A DNA stretch of 64,000 nt from Clostridium tetanomorphum (GCF_017873215.1 NZ_JAGGKA010000005.1:124001-188000), one strand, 5' to 3'; positions 10,389-19,568 are shown, counted from the stretch's first letter. Numbers and translations: made by a program. The notes: generated from the letters alone by a model not told the origin.

Positions 10389-12287
10389 TTATTGTTCATC
10401 TGATTTACCGCTTTTATATGCATCTATAATCTTTAATAAATCGTTATGATCATCACCTAATTGAATTTCCACATTTTTCTTTACAGTAAAACCGATTTCG
10501 TCTGCAACAGCCATAAATACCTCTCCTTGTTTTTCCCCCGGATGCTTCTTCTTTTGAATATATAATAATGATGTTTTTGCCCCTGCCCCAGACAACCCAA
10601 AGGTCTCTTGTGGAAGACTAACAACAGCCTTTAATATGGCTTTGCCACCAACAAATTCATTATTTAAATTTTTGTTCCCTATCAAATATTCACGAACATA
10701 TTTATAACCTGAATTGGATAAAATTCCATCTGGTACAACTATCATTAGAAGTCCACCTGGCTTTAAAAGTTGTAAATATTTATCTATAAAAAGTATTGTT
10801 GGATCTATTGAGTTTACCTCTCTCCAAATTCCTCTACTATCCGGTTTTGATCCAAGAGACAATCCAATAGATGACATTCTATTTTTACCACTTTCATCAA
10901 TATCTTCAGAGAACTTAGTAATCACTTCTACTCCATCAGGACTTTCTATTGTTTTCTTTCCAGACTTAACTTGTTTTGATACTCCACTTTTTGAAAATGG
11001 GGGGTTGGTAACTACTACATCTAAACTTTCAGGTCTAATATGTTCGATTCTTAGAGAGTCTTTTGTCTGGAAAATTGGTGCTTTACTTGCTCCATGTAAT
11101 GCCATATTTATTCGAGCCTTTAAAATCATCCCCGGTGAATTATCTGCTCCAATAAAAGAATGCTTTTTCATCTTTTCAAACAATTCCTTATAATACTCTT
11201 TGTCACCAGTTAGTTTATTAAATAGCAGGTTTTTCATTTCTAATAGGCATTTAATTATAAATCCTGCTGAACCACAGCATAAATCAGCAAATCTTATAGT
11301 TGGTATTCCTGTTTCAGGGTCTACCTCAAAGATTCTTTCAGTACCATCCTTTATCAAATCATTAAATACCATTTCAACGGCTGCCTCGGTTACTTGTCTA
11401 GGAGTAAGGTAAATCCCTAAACCTCCCTTACTATCAAACTTACCTCTAAGCAGAACATCAAAAACTCTTCCCAAAATATCTCCAGATAAATCCATAAGAT
11501 TTGCAGGTCTTTCTGTTCCATCTTCATTAAGAATATCACCTAGATTTTGAAGTGCCTCTAACACTTCTTTATAAATATTAGGATTTTCTAATTTTAAATA
11601 GTCGTCTTGAGAAAATATAGGCACTCTTGTGCCATCATCTAATATAGCATCATAGTCTGGATGGTTCTTAATCTGTTTAAATGCTTCTCTAATATTTTCT
11701 ACTAACACAATTTTGGCTTCTTTTGTTTCAGCCTTCTCAAATAAAGAGTAATTCAAAATATCCTTCAAATATTTACCTATTAATTTGCCTTCCCTAAACT
11801 GAAAATCAGCGTTATTCAACTTAAATACTTCCATAAATATTAATTTACAGAGTTCATCTATGGCATCATTTTTACTATCTACATGATCCTTAGAACTATA
11901 AATCAACTCATGAATTGCATCAAATACTTCTTGTAATTCATGATATTTTCTTAATGACCATTTATCCTTTTCTGATAAATACTTTTTACCAAAACTTTTT
12001 ATTTCTTCATCACTAATTACCTTAGGAATTTCTGAAAGACTTTTCTCCTCTGCAACTAAAACATAGGCATTACTATCTCCATTTGTAATCCAAACAAATT
12101 CTGGCATAGGGTCATATTCCATAGCCTCATATGTAATACTATTCACCAATTCAGGTTTAAGTTCAGCATCTTCAACTTGCTTTACATAAACAGATACCTG
12201 ATTGTTACTACCGATAAAAGTATTTTTGCTAATATCTTTGATGCTGTCGTATCCTAGTTCGATTATCTTATTTTTTAATTGTTTCAT
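10389..12287 (-). CDS. HsdM-like N6-adenine DNA methyltransferase
   Basis: The protein has 632 residues. AdoMet-binding motif I is ADLCCGSAG (residues 334-342) and the catalytic adenine-methylase motif IV is NPPF (428-431). The HsdM-type element YLTPRQV (about 293-299) precedes motif I. The N-terminal 90 residues contain a short FVWITNGDSNA segment like the N-terminal domain found in many type I R or M proteins. Helices around 110-250 would bind specificity subunits. It is expected to methylate adenine in the host sites chosen by one or both HsdS-like neighbours. No cognate HsdR gene is in the window. Strong ribosome site AGGAGGAG. Confidence 0.93.
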   Translation of the reverse strand: MKQLKNKIIELGYDSIKDISKNTFIGSNNQVSVYVKQVEDAELKPELVNSITYEAMEYDPMPEFVWITNGDSNAYVLVAEEKSLSEIPKVISDEEIKSFGKKYLSEKDKWSLRKYHELQEVFDAIHELIYSSKDHVDSKNDAIDELCKLIFMEVFKLNNADFQFREGKLIGKYLKDILNYSLFEKAETKEAKIVLVENIREAFKQIKNHPDYDAILDDGTRVPIFSQDDYLKLENPNIYKEVLEALQNLGDILNEDGTERPANLMDLSGDILGRVFDVLLRGKFDSKGGLGIYLTPRQVTEAAVEMVFNDLIKDGTERIFEVDPETGIPTIRFADLCCGSAGFIIKCLLEMKNLLFNKLTGDKEYYKELFEKMKKHSFIGADNSPGMILKARINMALHGASKAPIFQTKDSLRIEHIRPESLDVVVTNPPFSKSGVSKQVKSGKKTIESPDGVEVITKFSEDIDESGKNRMSSIGLSLGSKPDSRGIWREVNSIDPTILFIDKYLQLLKPGGLLMIVVPDGILSNSGYKYVREYLIGNKNLNNEFVGGKAILKAVVSLPQETFGLSGAGAKTSLLYIQKKKHPGEKQGEVFMAVADEIGFTVKKNVEIQLGDDHNDLLKIIDAYKSGKSDEQ

Positions 12288-12306
12288 AAATACTCCTCCT
12301 CTTAAT

Positions 12307-12657
12307 TTATAACCTCTTCAGTGTCTTACCGTTTGGTGAAACATATTCTCCACTATCAATTGCAACTTTAAGTATTCTACTTTCATCATAGCCATTGATG
12401 TTAATGCTTTCTATAATACGCCTTATTGGTATTATTGGTCTATCTCTTAGCAACTCCTTAATTATCCGCAATATCAAATACTTTTCATCTTGATTTTCAA
12501 TGCACCATAGCCCTTTATCTACCTTGACATTCTTATCTATATCCAAAAAAAGTTTAACTTGATATTCATTCCAGTTAATTCCCATTTCCAGTAACCTGCT
12601 CTGAATTTCTTCAACATCTTTTGGAGTCTGTAGTATATCATATAGTTTCTCTATCAT
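12307..12657 (-). CDS. Small winged-helix protein (116 aa) in the methylase operon
   Basis: The stop codon of the first specificity gene and the start codon of this gene overlap (TAATG). The first 55 residues have the look of a HARE-HTH or RNA polymerase delta-type winged helix: a helix with paired hydrophobics, an aspartate-rich segment (LDIDKN), then a VDKGLWCI strand. The second half may be a second small helical domain. It could be a regulator of the operon, or a structural adaptor between the specificity proteins and the methylase. Its position between hsdS and hsdM homologues is unusual for type I systems. Confidence 0.7.
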   Translation of the reverse strand: MIEKLYDILQTPKDVEEIQSRLLEMGINWNEYQVKLFLDIDKNVKVDKGLWCIENQDEKYLILRIIKELLRDRPIIPIRRIIESININGYDESRILKVAIDSGEYVSPNGKTLKRL

Positions 12658-13964
12658 TATTTCACCGCCTTATCATCTAATAAAGATGCTTTGTTTAGGT
12701 CAATAAACTCTTTCATACCCGATGATATTTCATTTTCTATACTTTCAGTTAATCTAGGTATCATAATAGTCTCAAATTCTTTATTCTGTATCAACTTGAT
12801 ATAAGTTCCTGCTGACTTCATTTCAATTTGTTTTAAAACAACAGATTGCTTTAGCAAAAACAAAAGATAAAATGGATCTATTAATTTGGGCTTTAAACAT
12901 AGCAGTGCATCTGTAGTAAACATATTTTCAAACTCTTTAGTCACAATTGCCGTAGTGTGATTTGCTGTACCAGTTGCACTTCCGGCTTTAGATGTTAATA
13001 TATCTCCTTCTTCTACCTGAACTCGAACACGATTACTTAATTCTCCAAACTTGTCTTCACGATATTTCAAGATTACGGAAGTTACTGAATTTATATCCTT
13101 TATAAAAAAATATTTAACAATTTGATCTGGAAGTATTTCAGGTAAATTTGCTTTTCTAATTTCCACTATATCTTTTAAACGCTGCCATTTAATTTGATTA
13201 TCTGTTTTATAAATTAAATTATATATTTTAGACTCAAAGAATTTATAATACTCAACATCCCATCTTTGATTTTCTAATGTCTTTTCACTAATATAGGATT
13301 TAATTTGTTGGCCCTCTTGACCTGATTCATATTGGATAACTTCATCAAACCTAGAAACTAAATAATCATATAATTTTTTAGCCTCTCTCTCCTTCTCACT
13401 ATCGTTAAAATTAACAGTAGTTTCACTTGTGTTTATTTTTGGTATCTCAAGATCCTTCAAATCGCTAATTGATATTCTGTTTAAAACTCCCATTTTAATG
13501 GCGTCTAATTGCAATTGGCCCATAGGACTAATTAAATGACTAAAAACTTGTACCTGAACGCTTTCATCTTGAGTCTTTATTTTTATTAGATCTGAAGAAT
13601 AAACACATCCATCCAACGCTTCTGGTACAAGTACAACTCTTCCTGATTTACCTATACTGGTAAGAAGAATATCCCCTTTTTCTACGAAATCTTTTTCTTT
13701 CAAATCCTGTCCTGATATCTTCTTCAGATTATGTATATTGATATAATTCTCAATGATATCCGAGGGGCCTATGAACCTGCATCCTCCAGTTTTGATAAAC
13801 TCTCTTTTAGTTCTTGTTCCATCTGTTACTTCCACAGCAATATCTTTTAAACGAACGACTTCCTTACCTTTAAATAAGTTTCTAATATATTGCTGTTTAA
13901 TCCAATAATCTGGATCTAGCCTATCACAATCAAAAAACTCATTTGTCACAAAGGAATATTTCAT
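12657..13964 (-). CDS. HsdS-like specificity protein with two target-recognition domains (copy 1), first gene of the operon
   Basis: The 435 residues form two halves of the HsdS type. The first recognition domain covers about residues 1-175 (VRLKDIAVEVTDGT, a GDILLTSIGKSG strand, then a LKDLEIPKI element); a helical spacer follows to about 235. The second domain runs from about 235 to 405 (GDILTSKAGSATG), ending in a short helix. It differs strongly from the other HsdS-like protein, so the two should recognise different DNA targets or play different roles. The ATG is preceded by AAGGTGATG and a 5' leader of about 40 bases from the promoter at 14,011-14,039. Confidence 0.88.
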   Translation of the reverse strand: MKYSFVTNEFFDCDRLDPDYWIKQQYIRNLFKGKEVVRLKDIAVEVTDGTRTKREFIKTGGCRFIGPSDIIENYINIHNLKKISGQDLKEKDFVEKGDILLTSIGKSGRVVLVPEALDGCVYSSDLIKIKTQDESVQVQVFSHLISPMGQLQLDAIKMGVLNRISISDLKDLEIPKINTSETTVNFNDSEKEREAKKLYDYLVSRFDEVIQYESGQEGQQIKSYISEKTLENQRWDVEYYKFFESKIYNLIYKTDNQIKWQRLKDIVEIRKANLPEILPDQIVKYFFIKDINSVTSVILKYREDKFGELSNRVRVQVEEGDILTSKAGSATGTANHTTAIVTKEFENMFTTDALLCLKPKLIDPFYLLFLLKQSVVLKQIEMKSAGTYIKLIQNKEFETIMIPRLTESIENEISSGMKEFIDLNKASLLDDKAVK

Positions 13965-14010
13965 AGCATCACCTTTTGTTCTATAACATAATTTCTCTTT
14001 TTACAATACT

Positions 14011-14039
14011 ATCATAATACACTTACCGGTTTTTGTAAA
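14011..14039 (-). promoter_or_regulatory. Sigma-A-type promoter of the defence-like operon
   Basis: On the minus strand a TTTACA -35 box and a TATGAT -10 box are separated by exactly 17 bases. The start point would fall about 40 bases before the first specificity gene. A CCGGT motif lies in the spacer and could be bound by a regulator. Confidence 0.7.
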
Positions 14040-14462
14040 TAGTTATGTTGAAAATTTTCAGAATTTAATATTGTACCTATAAAAAAAGAGCATAGTTCAT
14101 GCTCAAATACTTCTCCATATCATAGAATATTTATCTTTATGTGTTATGTTGAAAGTTGTAAGGCCTTATAGAATAGTATGTATCAAGAATGTAGTGATTT
14201 TTATACCAAGAACTTATTTATATTTACCGCAGTACAGGTAAGGGGTAAAAATGCTTTCTTTATTTAAACTTTAAGCACCTCCGTTTGCACTGCGGTACTT
14301 AAAGTAATAACAGTATAACCATATAAAACAGCATGTCAAATTTTCAGTAGATATTTTTTATAAAATCTTTAAAAATTTTTCTTGAATTTATTTAGGTGAA
14401 AATTTGATAAGTCCATCTAAATAAATATAATCATTTTAAAACAACAAGAAAGGATGATCTAT
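14040..14462. other. Divergent intergenic region with several inverted repeats
   Basis: No gene is seen. Three inverted repeats are visible: TACCGCAGT (14,226-14,234) with ACTGCGGTA (14,290-14,298); ACTTTAAG (about 14,269) with CTTAAAGT (about 14,306); and TCAAATTTTC (14,335-14,344) with GAAAATTTGA (14,398-14,407). An ATTTATTTAG/CTAAATAAAT pair flanks the last arm. The repeats near 14,335-14,425 sit just before the primase gene and could be its operator or a control or origin structure of a plasmid-like element. Confidence 0.5.
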
Positions 14463-16595
14463 ATGAATAATTGTAAACCCATAATATGCAAAGACCTAAA
14501 TGAACTTATAGAAAGAAAACTAAATCATGATGTTAACTACTTAATTGGTATATATTTTGATAATGATAAAGAGAATGAAATAAAAAGAGCAATCAATTCA
14601 AAAGATTTAATTGAGTATTATAGTTTAAGAAGTACATCACATGAAAATCGCTGTATTTGTCCTTTTCATCCAAATGCAGATAATCCAACTTCCTTTGAAT
14701 TCGATAATGCAAAGGGAGCCTTTAGATGTCATGCCTGTGGAGAACATGGAACTTATATTAAACTTATCGTCATGATGGAGAATTTTGTAGATCAACCCTA
14801 CACAGAAGCAAAAATCTTTGCAGCCAATAAATTTGCCAATATACCTCTTGGGTTTAACTCAATTTGCGACTTCAAGAATCAATTAAGACAATTGGTAATT
14901 GAAAGGTATAATAAAACAAAAAGTTTACTTCTAAATGACTATTTTGATATATCTTTAATTGGTCCTATGCCTACTATGAGCATAAAACATTTAAGGTCAG
15001 AACCCGCTAAAGTAACTCCAAGCACACAAACTAAAAATACTCCTCCTTCTGTAGCAGAGAAGAAGTCCAAAGAGTTTAAATTAAGAACACTGGATTTAGA
15101 AAAAGTAATAAGAGACATAAATGCAGATGATGTTATCAATTATGGAGATTTTAAGTATAGAATCGACTTAGGTATTGCTAAAAAGAGTAAACTTATAAAA
15201 GGATTCGAGAACAATCCTACTTTAAATTCTAAGGAAACTCTTTATGAATTTATGCATAAAAAGTATGATATTTCACCCCAAGTAGCAGATAAATATGGAA
15301 TAATCGCTTTTAAAAGAGGGAATCAGTCACTTTTAGAGTATCCAGATTTCTTTATGATTAATGATCGGGTTCTTTTTCCTTTTACCGATCATAACACTGG
15401 TATAACGGTAGGCTACCAAGCAAGGATAATGGATTTAGATAGAAAAAATACGGCAAAGTACCTGAATATATCTGATTTCGGAGATATAGTTACAAAAAAA
15501 GTTCGCCCATATAGGGATCTTAACCGATTTGGTATAGGTAATTTCTTATTTAACCTTTACCAATTAAGAGATAAGAATATCAATAGGCTTTTTATAACAG
15601 AGGGCGTTGCAGATGCGATAAAGTTGCTGTCTTTAGACTATGATTGTATTTCTCCGGGCCAACCAAACTTAACAGATCATCAGATCTACTTAATCAACAA
15701 ATATTTCGGTAAAGAAATCGAATTAATCATATTTTATGATAATGACACTAACAATATAGGGCAAAATAAGAGTTTGACAAATGCATACCGCCTTTTCCAA
15801 TTTGGATTTAAAAATATTCGTATCATCAGAACTTTTGGTGAGTTAGGAACAGATATAACAGATGTTGCCATAAAAATCAGAAACGATAGCACCCTAAAAA
15901 CCTTAGTAGACTTATGGATTAATAATGCATATAAATTTGAACCAGCGAATGATAAAGTTCTTAATAACATATATCAAAGTGGTTTCTTTTCAGAGTCACA
16001 GTTAAAACAACTCGATCCTCGAAATGTTGAGAGAATCAATAATAATATAGATATTTATATGAGGTTAATGACCAAATTAGATATAAAGAATCGAGAGGCA
16101 GATATGTTAAAAATATTACTTAATGGCAATAGCAATATGCTAGAAATACTAGAAGCAAAGATTGATACCTTAACAGCATTAGATGTTTCAAGAACATCTA
16201 AATCAGATGGATTAAAAGTTACTGCTAAGTTAGTAAAAAATGTTCCCCCTACAGATACTATCCTACAAGATTCAAATACACAAAATAATAAGGATAGTGT
16301 CTCACACCCTACTGAAGATGTACTCCAAGAAAATTGGGATGTAATTACCAATATGACTTCAGCACAATTATTCCGATTAAAGAGAAAATTTGACTACCAA
16401 ACTATACTAAGAGTTAATGACTTATGCACTAAAAGGCAAATACAAACTATAGTTGGATACATCATAAAGGATATTCCATTTGATATTAATGATTTTGTCC
16501 ACATGAAAAATTCTGAAAAGATATCCAAAAATACATTAATCTTTGACTCTGACTTTACACCTGCTGAAGAAGATCCTGATCTAATGCCTTTTTAG
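14463..16595 (+). CDS. DnaG-type primase with CHC2 zinc finger and TOPRIM domain
   Basis: An AAAGGA ribosome site 8 bases upstream favours the ATG at 14,463 (710 residues) over one 9 bases earlier. A CHC2 zinc finger has ligands C66, H69, C89 and C92, with the usual SFEFD...FRCHACG core. A primase core element (GYQARIMD) is at about 317-324, and a TOPRIM domain follows with E380 in TEGVADAI and D426/D428 in FYDND. The roughly 200 C-terminal residues have no recognised motif and replace the usual DnaB-binding domain. Such stand-alone primases are typical of plasmids, phages and integrative elements, fitting the ParM/ParR genes nearby. It should make RNA primers for element replication. Confidence 0.9.
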   Translation: MNNCKPIICKDLNELIERKLNHDVNYLIGIYFDNDKENEIKRAINSKDLIEYYSLRSTSHENRCICPFHPNADNPTSFEFDNAKGAFRCHACGEHGTYIKLIVMMENFVDQPYTEAKIFAANKFANIPLGFNSICDFKNQLRQLVIERYNKTKSLLLNDYFDISLIGPMPTMSIKHLRSEPAKVTPSTQTKNTPPSVAEKKSKEFKLRTLDLEKVIRDINADDVINYGDFKYRIDLGIAKKSKLIKGFENNPTLNSKETLYEFMHKKYDISPQVADKYGIIAFKRGNQSLLEYPDFFMINDRVLFPFTDHNTGITVGYQARIMDLDRKNTAKYLNISDFGDIVTKKVRPYRDLNRFGIGNFLFNLYQLRDKNINRLFITEGVADAIKLLSLDYDCISPGQPNLTDHQIYLINKYFGKEIELIIFYDNDTNNIGQNKSLTNAYRLFQFGFKNIRIIRTFGELGTDITDVAIKIRNDSTLKTLVDLWINNAYKFEPANDKVLNNIYQSGFFSESQLKQLDPRNVERINNNIDIYMRLMTKLDIKNREADMLKILLNGNSNMLEILEAKIDTLTALDVSRTSKSDGLKVTAKLVKNVPPTDTILQDSNTQNNKDSVSHPTEDVLQENWDVITNMTSAQLFRLKRKFDYQTILRVNDLCTKRQIQTIVGYIIKDIPFDINDFVHMKNSEKISKNTLIFDSDFTPAEEDPDLMPF

Positions 16596-16698
16596 TATAT
16601 ACACTTATCTATAAATAGATTCCGCAGGCTAATATTTATACTATTTGGACTAAAAACATTGATTGCTTTACCTTTCAATGTTAATATATTAATATAAC

Positions 16699-16751
16699 AA
16701 AAGACATAAAAAGACAGAGATAATATTCCTTGTCTTTCTATGTCTTTTTTT
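16699..16751 (+). terminator. Terminator after the primase gene
   Basis: AAAAGACAT pairs with ATGTCTTTT around an inner AAAGACA/TTGTCTTT stem and runs into T7. It lies about 100 bases after the primase stop. Confidence 0.7.
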
Positions 16752-16797
16752 CTAACTACAGGCAAGGTGATTTTATTAATTGTCTGGAGGATTTTAA

Positions 16798-17064
16798 ATG
16801 AATTATACTTTAAAAATTATTTTTGATGATGAACTTCATGAATTGTTTAAAGATGAGGGAATTACAGTTCCCATGTTACAGGAAGAAATTCATCATTTTG
16901 TTGACGCAAAATGTAAAGATACGCTTAATAATGAGATTTGTAATTTTGTCTTTCCATTTGTTACACCTGATGGTAAGCGATATAGCCTCTATGGCAACTA
17001 CCACCTTAAAGGGGAAATTTTACAATTCGAAATAGAATTACTAGGTGTTAGTTTAAAACAATAA
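16798..17064 (+). CDS. Small hypothetical protein (88 aa)
   Basis: An optimal TGGAGG ribosome site precedes the ATG. The protein is acidic and starts with a beta strand (YTLKIIFDD). A possible zinc- or metal-friendly HH/H/C cluster (EIHHFVDAKC) lies in the middle, and two strands close it. It lies alone between two terminators on the island. The family is not recognised. Confidence 0.65.
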   Translation: MNYTLKIIFDDELHELFKDEGITVPMLQEEIHHFVDAKCKDTLNNEICNFVFPFVTPDGKRYSLYGNYHLKGEILQFEIELLGVSLKQ

Positions 17065-17071
17065 TAAAATA

Positions 17072-17095
17072 AGCCCTGCAAGATTATGCAGGGCT
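17072..17095. terminator. Bidirectional terminator between convergent genes
   Basis: A perfect 9-bp stem AGCCCTGCA/TGCAGGGCT lies 7 bases after the 88-residue gene and 29 bases from the end of the convergent 204-residue gene, with A/T-rich flanks. Confidence 0.65.
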
Positions 17096-17124
17096 ATATC
17101 AAAATTTTAAGCATCAATTGTTTA

Positions 17125-17739
17125 TTAATTAACTTCATCAAATATTAATTTGTGTTTTTTATCAGTATAGTTAATTTTTAGGTCGCATCTTTCTATCCAT
17201 TCTTTTATTTCTGTTATAGATGCTAATTTGTCTATGCTAACTAATAATTTATAATTATCCTTCAACCTATCTTCTACTTCTTTTGCATCTTTACAACTAC
17301 CTTTAACTATTTCAACAACTTCCTTTGTGTAGTAATCATATATCACATAGTATTCTTTGTCTAATCCATAATCAAAATCTTCCCACTTAGACATTGTACG
17401 CCCTCTATCTTGTAAAAGTCCGGTGGATAGAAAACATTCAATAAATGTACAATAAGTTCCCTTTAAGTAATTATCACCAAATATTCTATCTATGCTTCTC
17501 TGGGCATACCTTTCCCCACCTATTACAATAAACTTTTTTCCTTTCTTGAAATGAAAGTCAATGTGGGGCATACATATTTCAGACAAATCACCACTAATGT
17601 CCTGTTTAAGTGTAATTATACCATAAGCCTGTATCCCTTTGCTATTAATCCATTCGGCTCTTTCTTTTCTTATTAATTCAACTAAATCCTCAAATTTATT
17701 CCTGTCATTTATATATACTAAACTTTCTTGATATCCCAT
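17125..17739 (-). CDS. Hypothetical protein (204 aa)
   Basis: A strong AAGGAGGAG ribosome site precedes the ATG. The protein is soluble, mixed alpha/beta and rich in Lys, Asp and Tyr, with a GGERYAQRSIDRIFGD segment that could bind nucleotide or nucleic acid. There is no known motif. It is a single-gene unit with a structured terminator upstream. Function unknown. Confidence 0.65.
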   Translation of the reverse strand: MGYQESLVYINDRNKFEDLVELIRKERAEWINSKGIQAYGIITLKQDISGDLSEICMPHIDFHFKKGKKFIVIGGERYAQRSIDRIFGDNYLKGTYCTFIECFLSTGLLQDRGRTMSKWEDFDYGLDKEYYVIYDYYTKEVVEIVKGSCKDAKEVEDRLKDNYKLLVSIDKLASITEIKEWIERCDLKINYTDKKHKLIFDEVN

Positions 17740-17842
17740 ATTTACTCCTCCTTGGTTTTAATTTTTTATTGTTAATATCCATTTATCCTTTTTTCCAAAT
17801 TCATTTTGTCCTGATTGTCATTTATGCTTTATTCATTCGCAT

Positions 17843-17888
17843 GAATTTTGTATTCAGGCAAAGCAAAATGCTCTGCCTGACAAAATTC
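17843..17888 (-). terminator. Structured inverted repeat / terminator
   Basis: GAATTTTG at 17,843-17,850 pairs with CAAAATTC at 17,881-17,888, enclosing TCAGGCA/TGCCTGA. It lies just after the 103-residue gene and is probably its terminator. Confidence 0.55.
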
Positions 17889-17906
17889 CAATTCTTGATT
17901 GAGCCA

Positions 17907-18218
17907 TTAGACTTCTTCAATAAGGTCTTTAAAATACTTTTCAATTGATTCACTTTTACCATTTTCCTCTAACCACTCATAGGCTTCTTCGTCTGTTAAT
18001 GGTATTATCGTACTGATACCCCAACTTGAATTCCCGGCTGATTCCGAATATTTAGTCATAGGACCACCCTCGCCATAAAGGAAATATTGTCCTTTCTTAG
18101 TTCTGTAAAGTTCCTCAAACAAGTACCTGAAATCAGAACTTCCTAATCCATTACCACACTTTGCGATTAACTCCGCAGTCTCTGTGTTATAAACTTTCTT
18201 ATTAATTACTTTTTTCAT
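17907..18218 (-). CDS. Conserved hypothetical protein of Firmicute mobile elements (103 aa)
   Basis: The sequence pattern (a KKVINKKVYNTETAELIA start, a YRTKKGQYFLYGEGG middle, SWGISTIIPLTDEEAYEWLE near the end) matches a small family I remember from plasmids and integrative elements of Clostridia and Bacilli. Its function is unknown. The glycine-rich GEGG segment is the most conserved part in that family. Ribosome site AAAGGTGG. It supports a mobile-element origin for this region. Confidence 0.7.
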   Translation of the reverse strand: MKKVINKKVYNTETAELIAKCGNGLGSSDFRYLFEELYRTKKGQYFLYGEGGPMTKYSESAGNSSWGISTIIPLTDEEAYEWLEENGKSESIEKYFKDLIEEV

Positions 18219-18513
18219 ATGAATTCCACCTTTCTCTTATTTAATCAATTATTTTTTTGTCATCTATCTATGGCCACAGATATAAAAACCGGTTTTTCTC
18301 TGTTACACTTGTAACATAACATACAAATTTCATTTTTAAAGGCTGATATGAAATTTTTTTATTCTCCATATCTATTCACTTTCTAATAATACAAAAGAGC
18401 CTCAATTAATGAGACTCTCTACTGATAGCCATATACTCACTAAGCCCTACTTATTAAAATCACACTAATATATTTCATGTTTCTGTTTTAATTCTAAGAA
18501 TAACATCATAGTA
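18219..18513. other. Intergenic region with short palindromes
   Basis: No gene is seen. A perfect palindrome AAAAACCGGTTTTT (about 18,277-18,290) and a TGTTAC/GTAACA pair follow each other upstream of the 103-residue gene. The CCGGT core recurs at 14,025 and 23,188. They may be regulator sites. Confidence 0.4.
18396..18418 (-). terminator. Terminator after the 171-residue gene
   Basis: The stem AGAGCCTCA/TGAGACTCT has one mismatch and is followed on the minus strand by CTTTTGT. Confidence 0.55.
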
Positions 18514-19029
18514 TCACTCAACAAATAACTTGTAATTACACCCAAATTCTATAAAGGGAGTATAGAACGAGATTGCATCATTATTTATCTCAAATACACA
18601 CCTTTCTTCAGGCGTAATATAAAGACTTTTAATAACCTCCATAGCCTCTTTCATACTTACGGATCTTTGCTGTTTATCCGCTCCCTCGTCTGTATTAATT
18701 ATTCCTTCTAAAGTCAACTTGCCTTTTAGTTCTAATTGTTTAATAATTTCCTTAACTTCTACTTGCGACAAATATTTTTTATATTGAGTCCTAATTTCTA
18801 CAATATTTCCATTACTAGTTATAATTCGTATCCCTTCTTTTTCCCTTTTATATTCTCTTATCTCACTTTTGCATAAAAACAGTTTAATCCATAATAACTT
18901 TGGTTGCTCAATTACTTCCATACAATCAACTGACTTAGTCAACTTGCCATCTATCCAAATATCAATAAATCTTCCTAATTTTTCTATTTCAGTTTGAAAT
19001 TCATAATCTGTTATTATCATTTTACTCAT
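18514..19029 (-). CDS. Hypothetical protein (171 aa)
   Basis: The start at 19,029 (MSKMIITDY) is chosen because GGGAGG lies 8 bases upstream; an earlier in-frame ATG has no ribosome site. The protein looks mixed alpha/beta, with strands in the first half and helices in the second. No motif is recognised. Its neighbours are other small mobile-element genes. Confidence 0.6.
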   Translation of the reverse strand: MSKMIITDYEFQTEIEKLGRFIDIWIDGKLTKSVDCMEVIEQPKLLWIKLFLCKSEIREYKREKEGIRIITSNGNIVEIRTQYKKYLSQVEVKEIIKQLELKGKLTLEGIINTDEGADKQQRSVSMKEAMEVIKSLYITPEERCVFEINNDAISFYTPFIEFGCNYKLFVE

Positions 19030-19253
19030 AATATCTACCTCCCAGTTATTTTTTTCCATATATTTCAATTCTAAAATCCAAACGGAATTTTAGAATTGCG
19101 TTCTCTACTATCCTTTCTATATAAGAGTTTGGTTTCTAAAATCGAGCATGTTTTATCTTTTTGTAAAATTTCATTGCTTTCTAGTTTTTTTACTTGACTT
19201 CTTTGTCTATCATTCAATAAAATTCTTTCACAATAATGAAAGAGGTGATGTAT

Positions 19254-19568
19254 ATGATTACTATAAATATTGGTAATTTCAAAAAAATATCTTTTACAGA
19301 GTGTATTAACCATAATATTGAATCTGAACTAGACGCATACATCAAGCGTGTAGTATCCGAAATAATTTCAACGGGTAAGAAGTCACATAATTTTAATAAG
19401 ATGGAGCAAGATGCTCAAATAGAATATTTCCTGAAATATTCCTTGTTACGAATAGTACCTTCTAAGCAATGGGTAGATTATTCAAACGAACAAGAAAATG
19501 TCTCTGACATCCTGTATACCGCACTTAAGCGTCACTACTTCCTGACAACAGGAAATTTCCCAGAGTAA
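19254..19568 (+). CDS. Hypothetical protein (104 aa)
   Basis: The start at 19,254 (MITINIGN) is chosen because GAGGTG lies 7 bases upstream; an earlier ATG would contain that site. The protein is mainly helical, with charged amphipathic segments. It is closed by a good terminator and stands on the opposite strand to its neighbours. The family is not recognised. Confidence 0.6.
   Translation: MITINIGNFKKISFTECINHNIESELDAYIKRVVSEIISTGKKSHNFNKMEQDAQIEYFLKYSLLRIVPSKQWVDYSNEQENVSDILYTALKRHYFLTTGNFPE

Noticed and set aside
10714-11193. Plus-strand open frame of 159 codons
   Set aside because: Antisense shadow of the methylase gene, whose motifs I and IV are clear on the minus strand.
1-13964. BREX, DISARM or Dnd/Ssp system
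   Set aside because: No PglZ, BrxL, BrxA/B, DrmA-C, DndB-E or Ssp gene was recognised; only a general likeness in the ATPase-plus-methylase content.
16823-17035. Second frame (70 codons) inside the 88-residue gene
   Set aside because: The main frame has an ideal GGAGG; this one has none.
19071-19313. Minus-strand open frame of 80 codons
   Set aside because: Overlaps the well-initiated 104-residue plus gene, lacks a ribosome site and has a low-complexity product.
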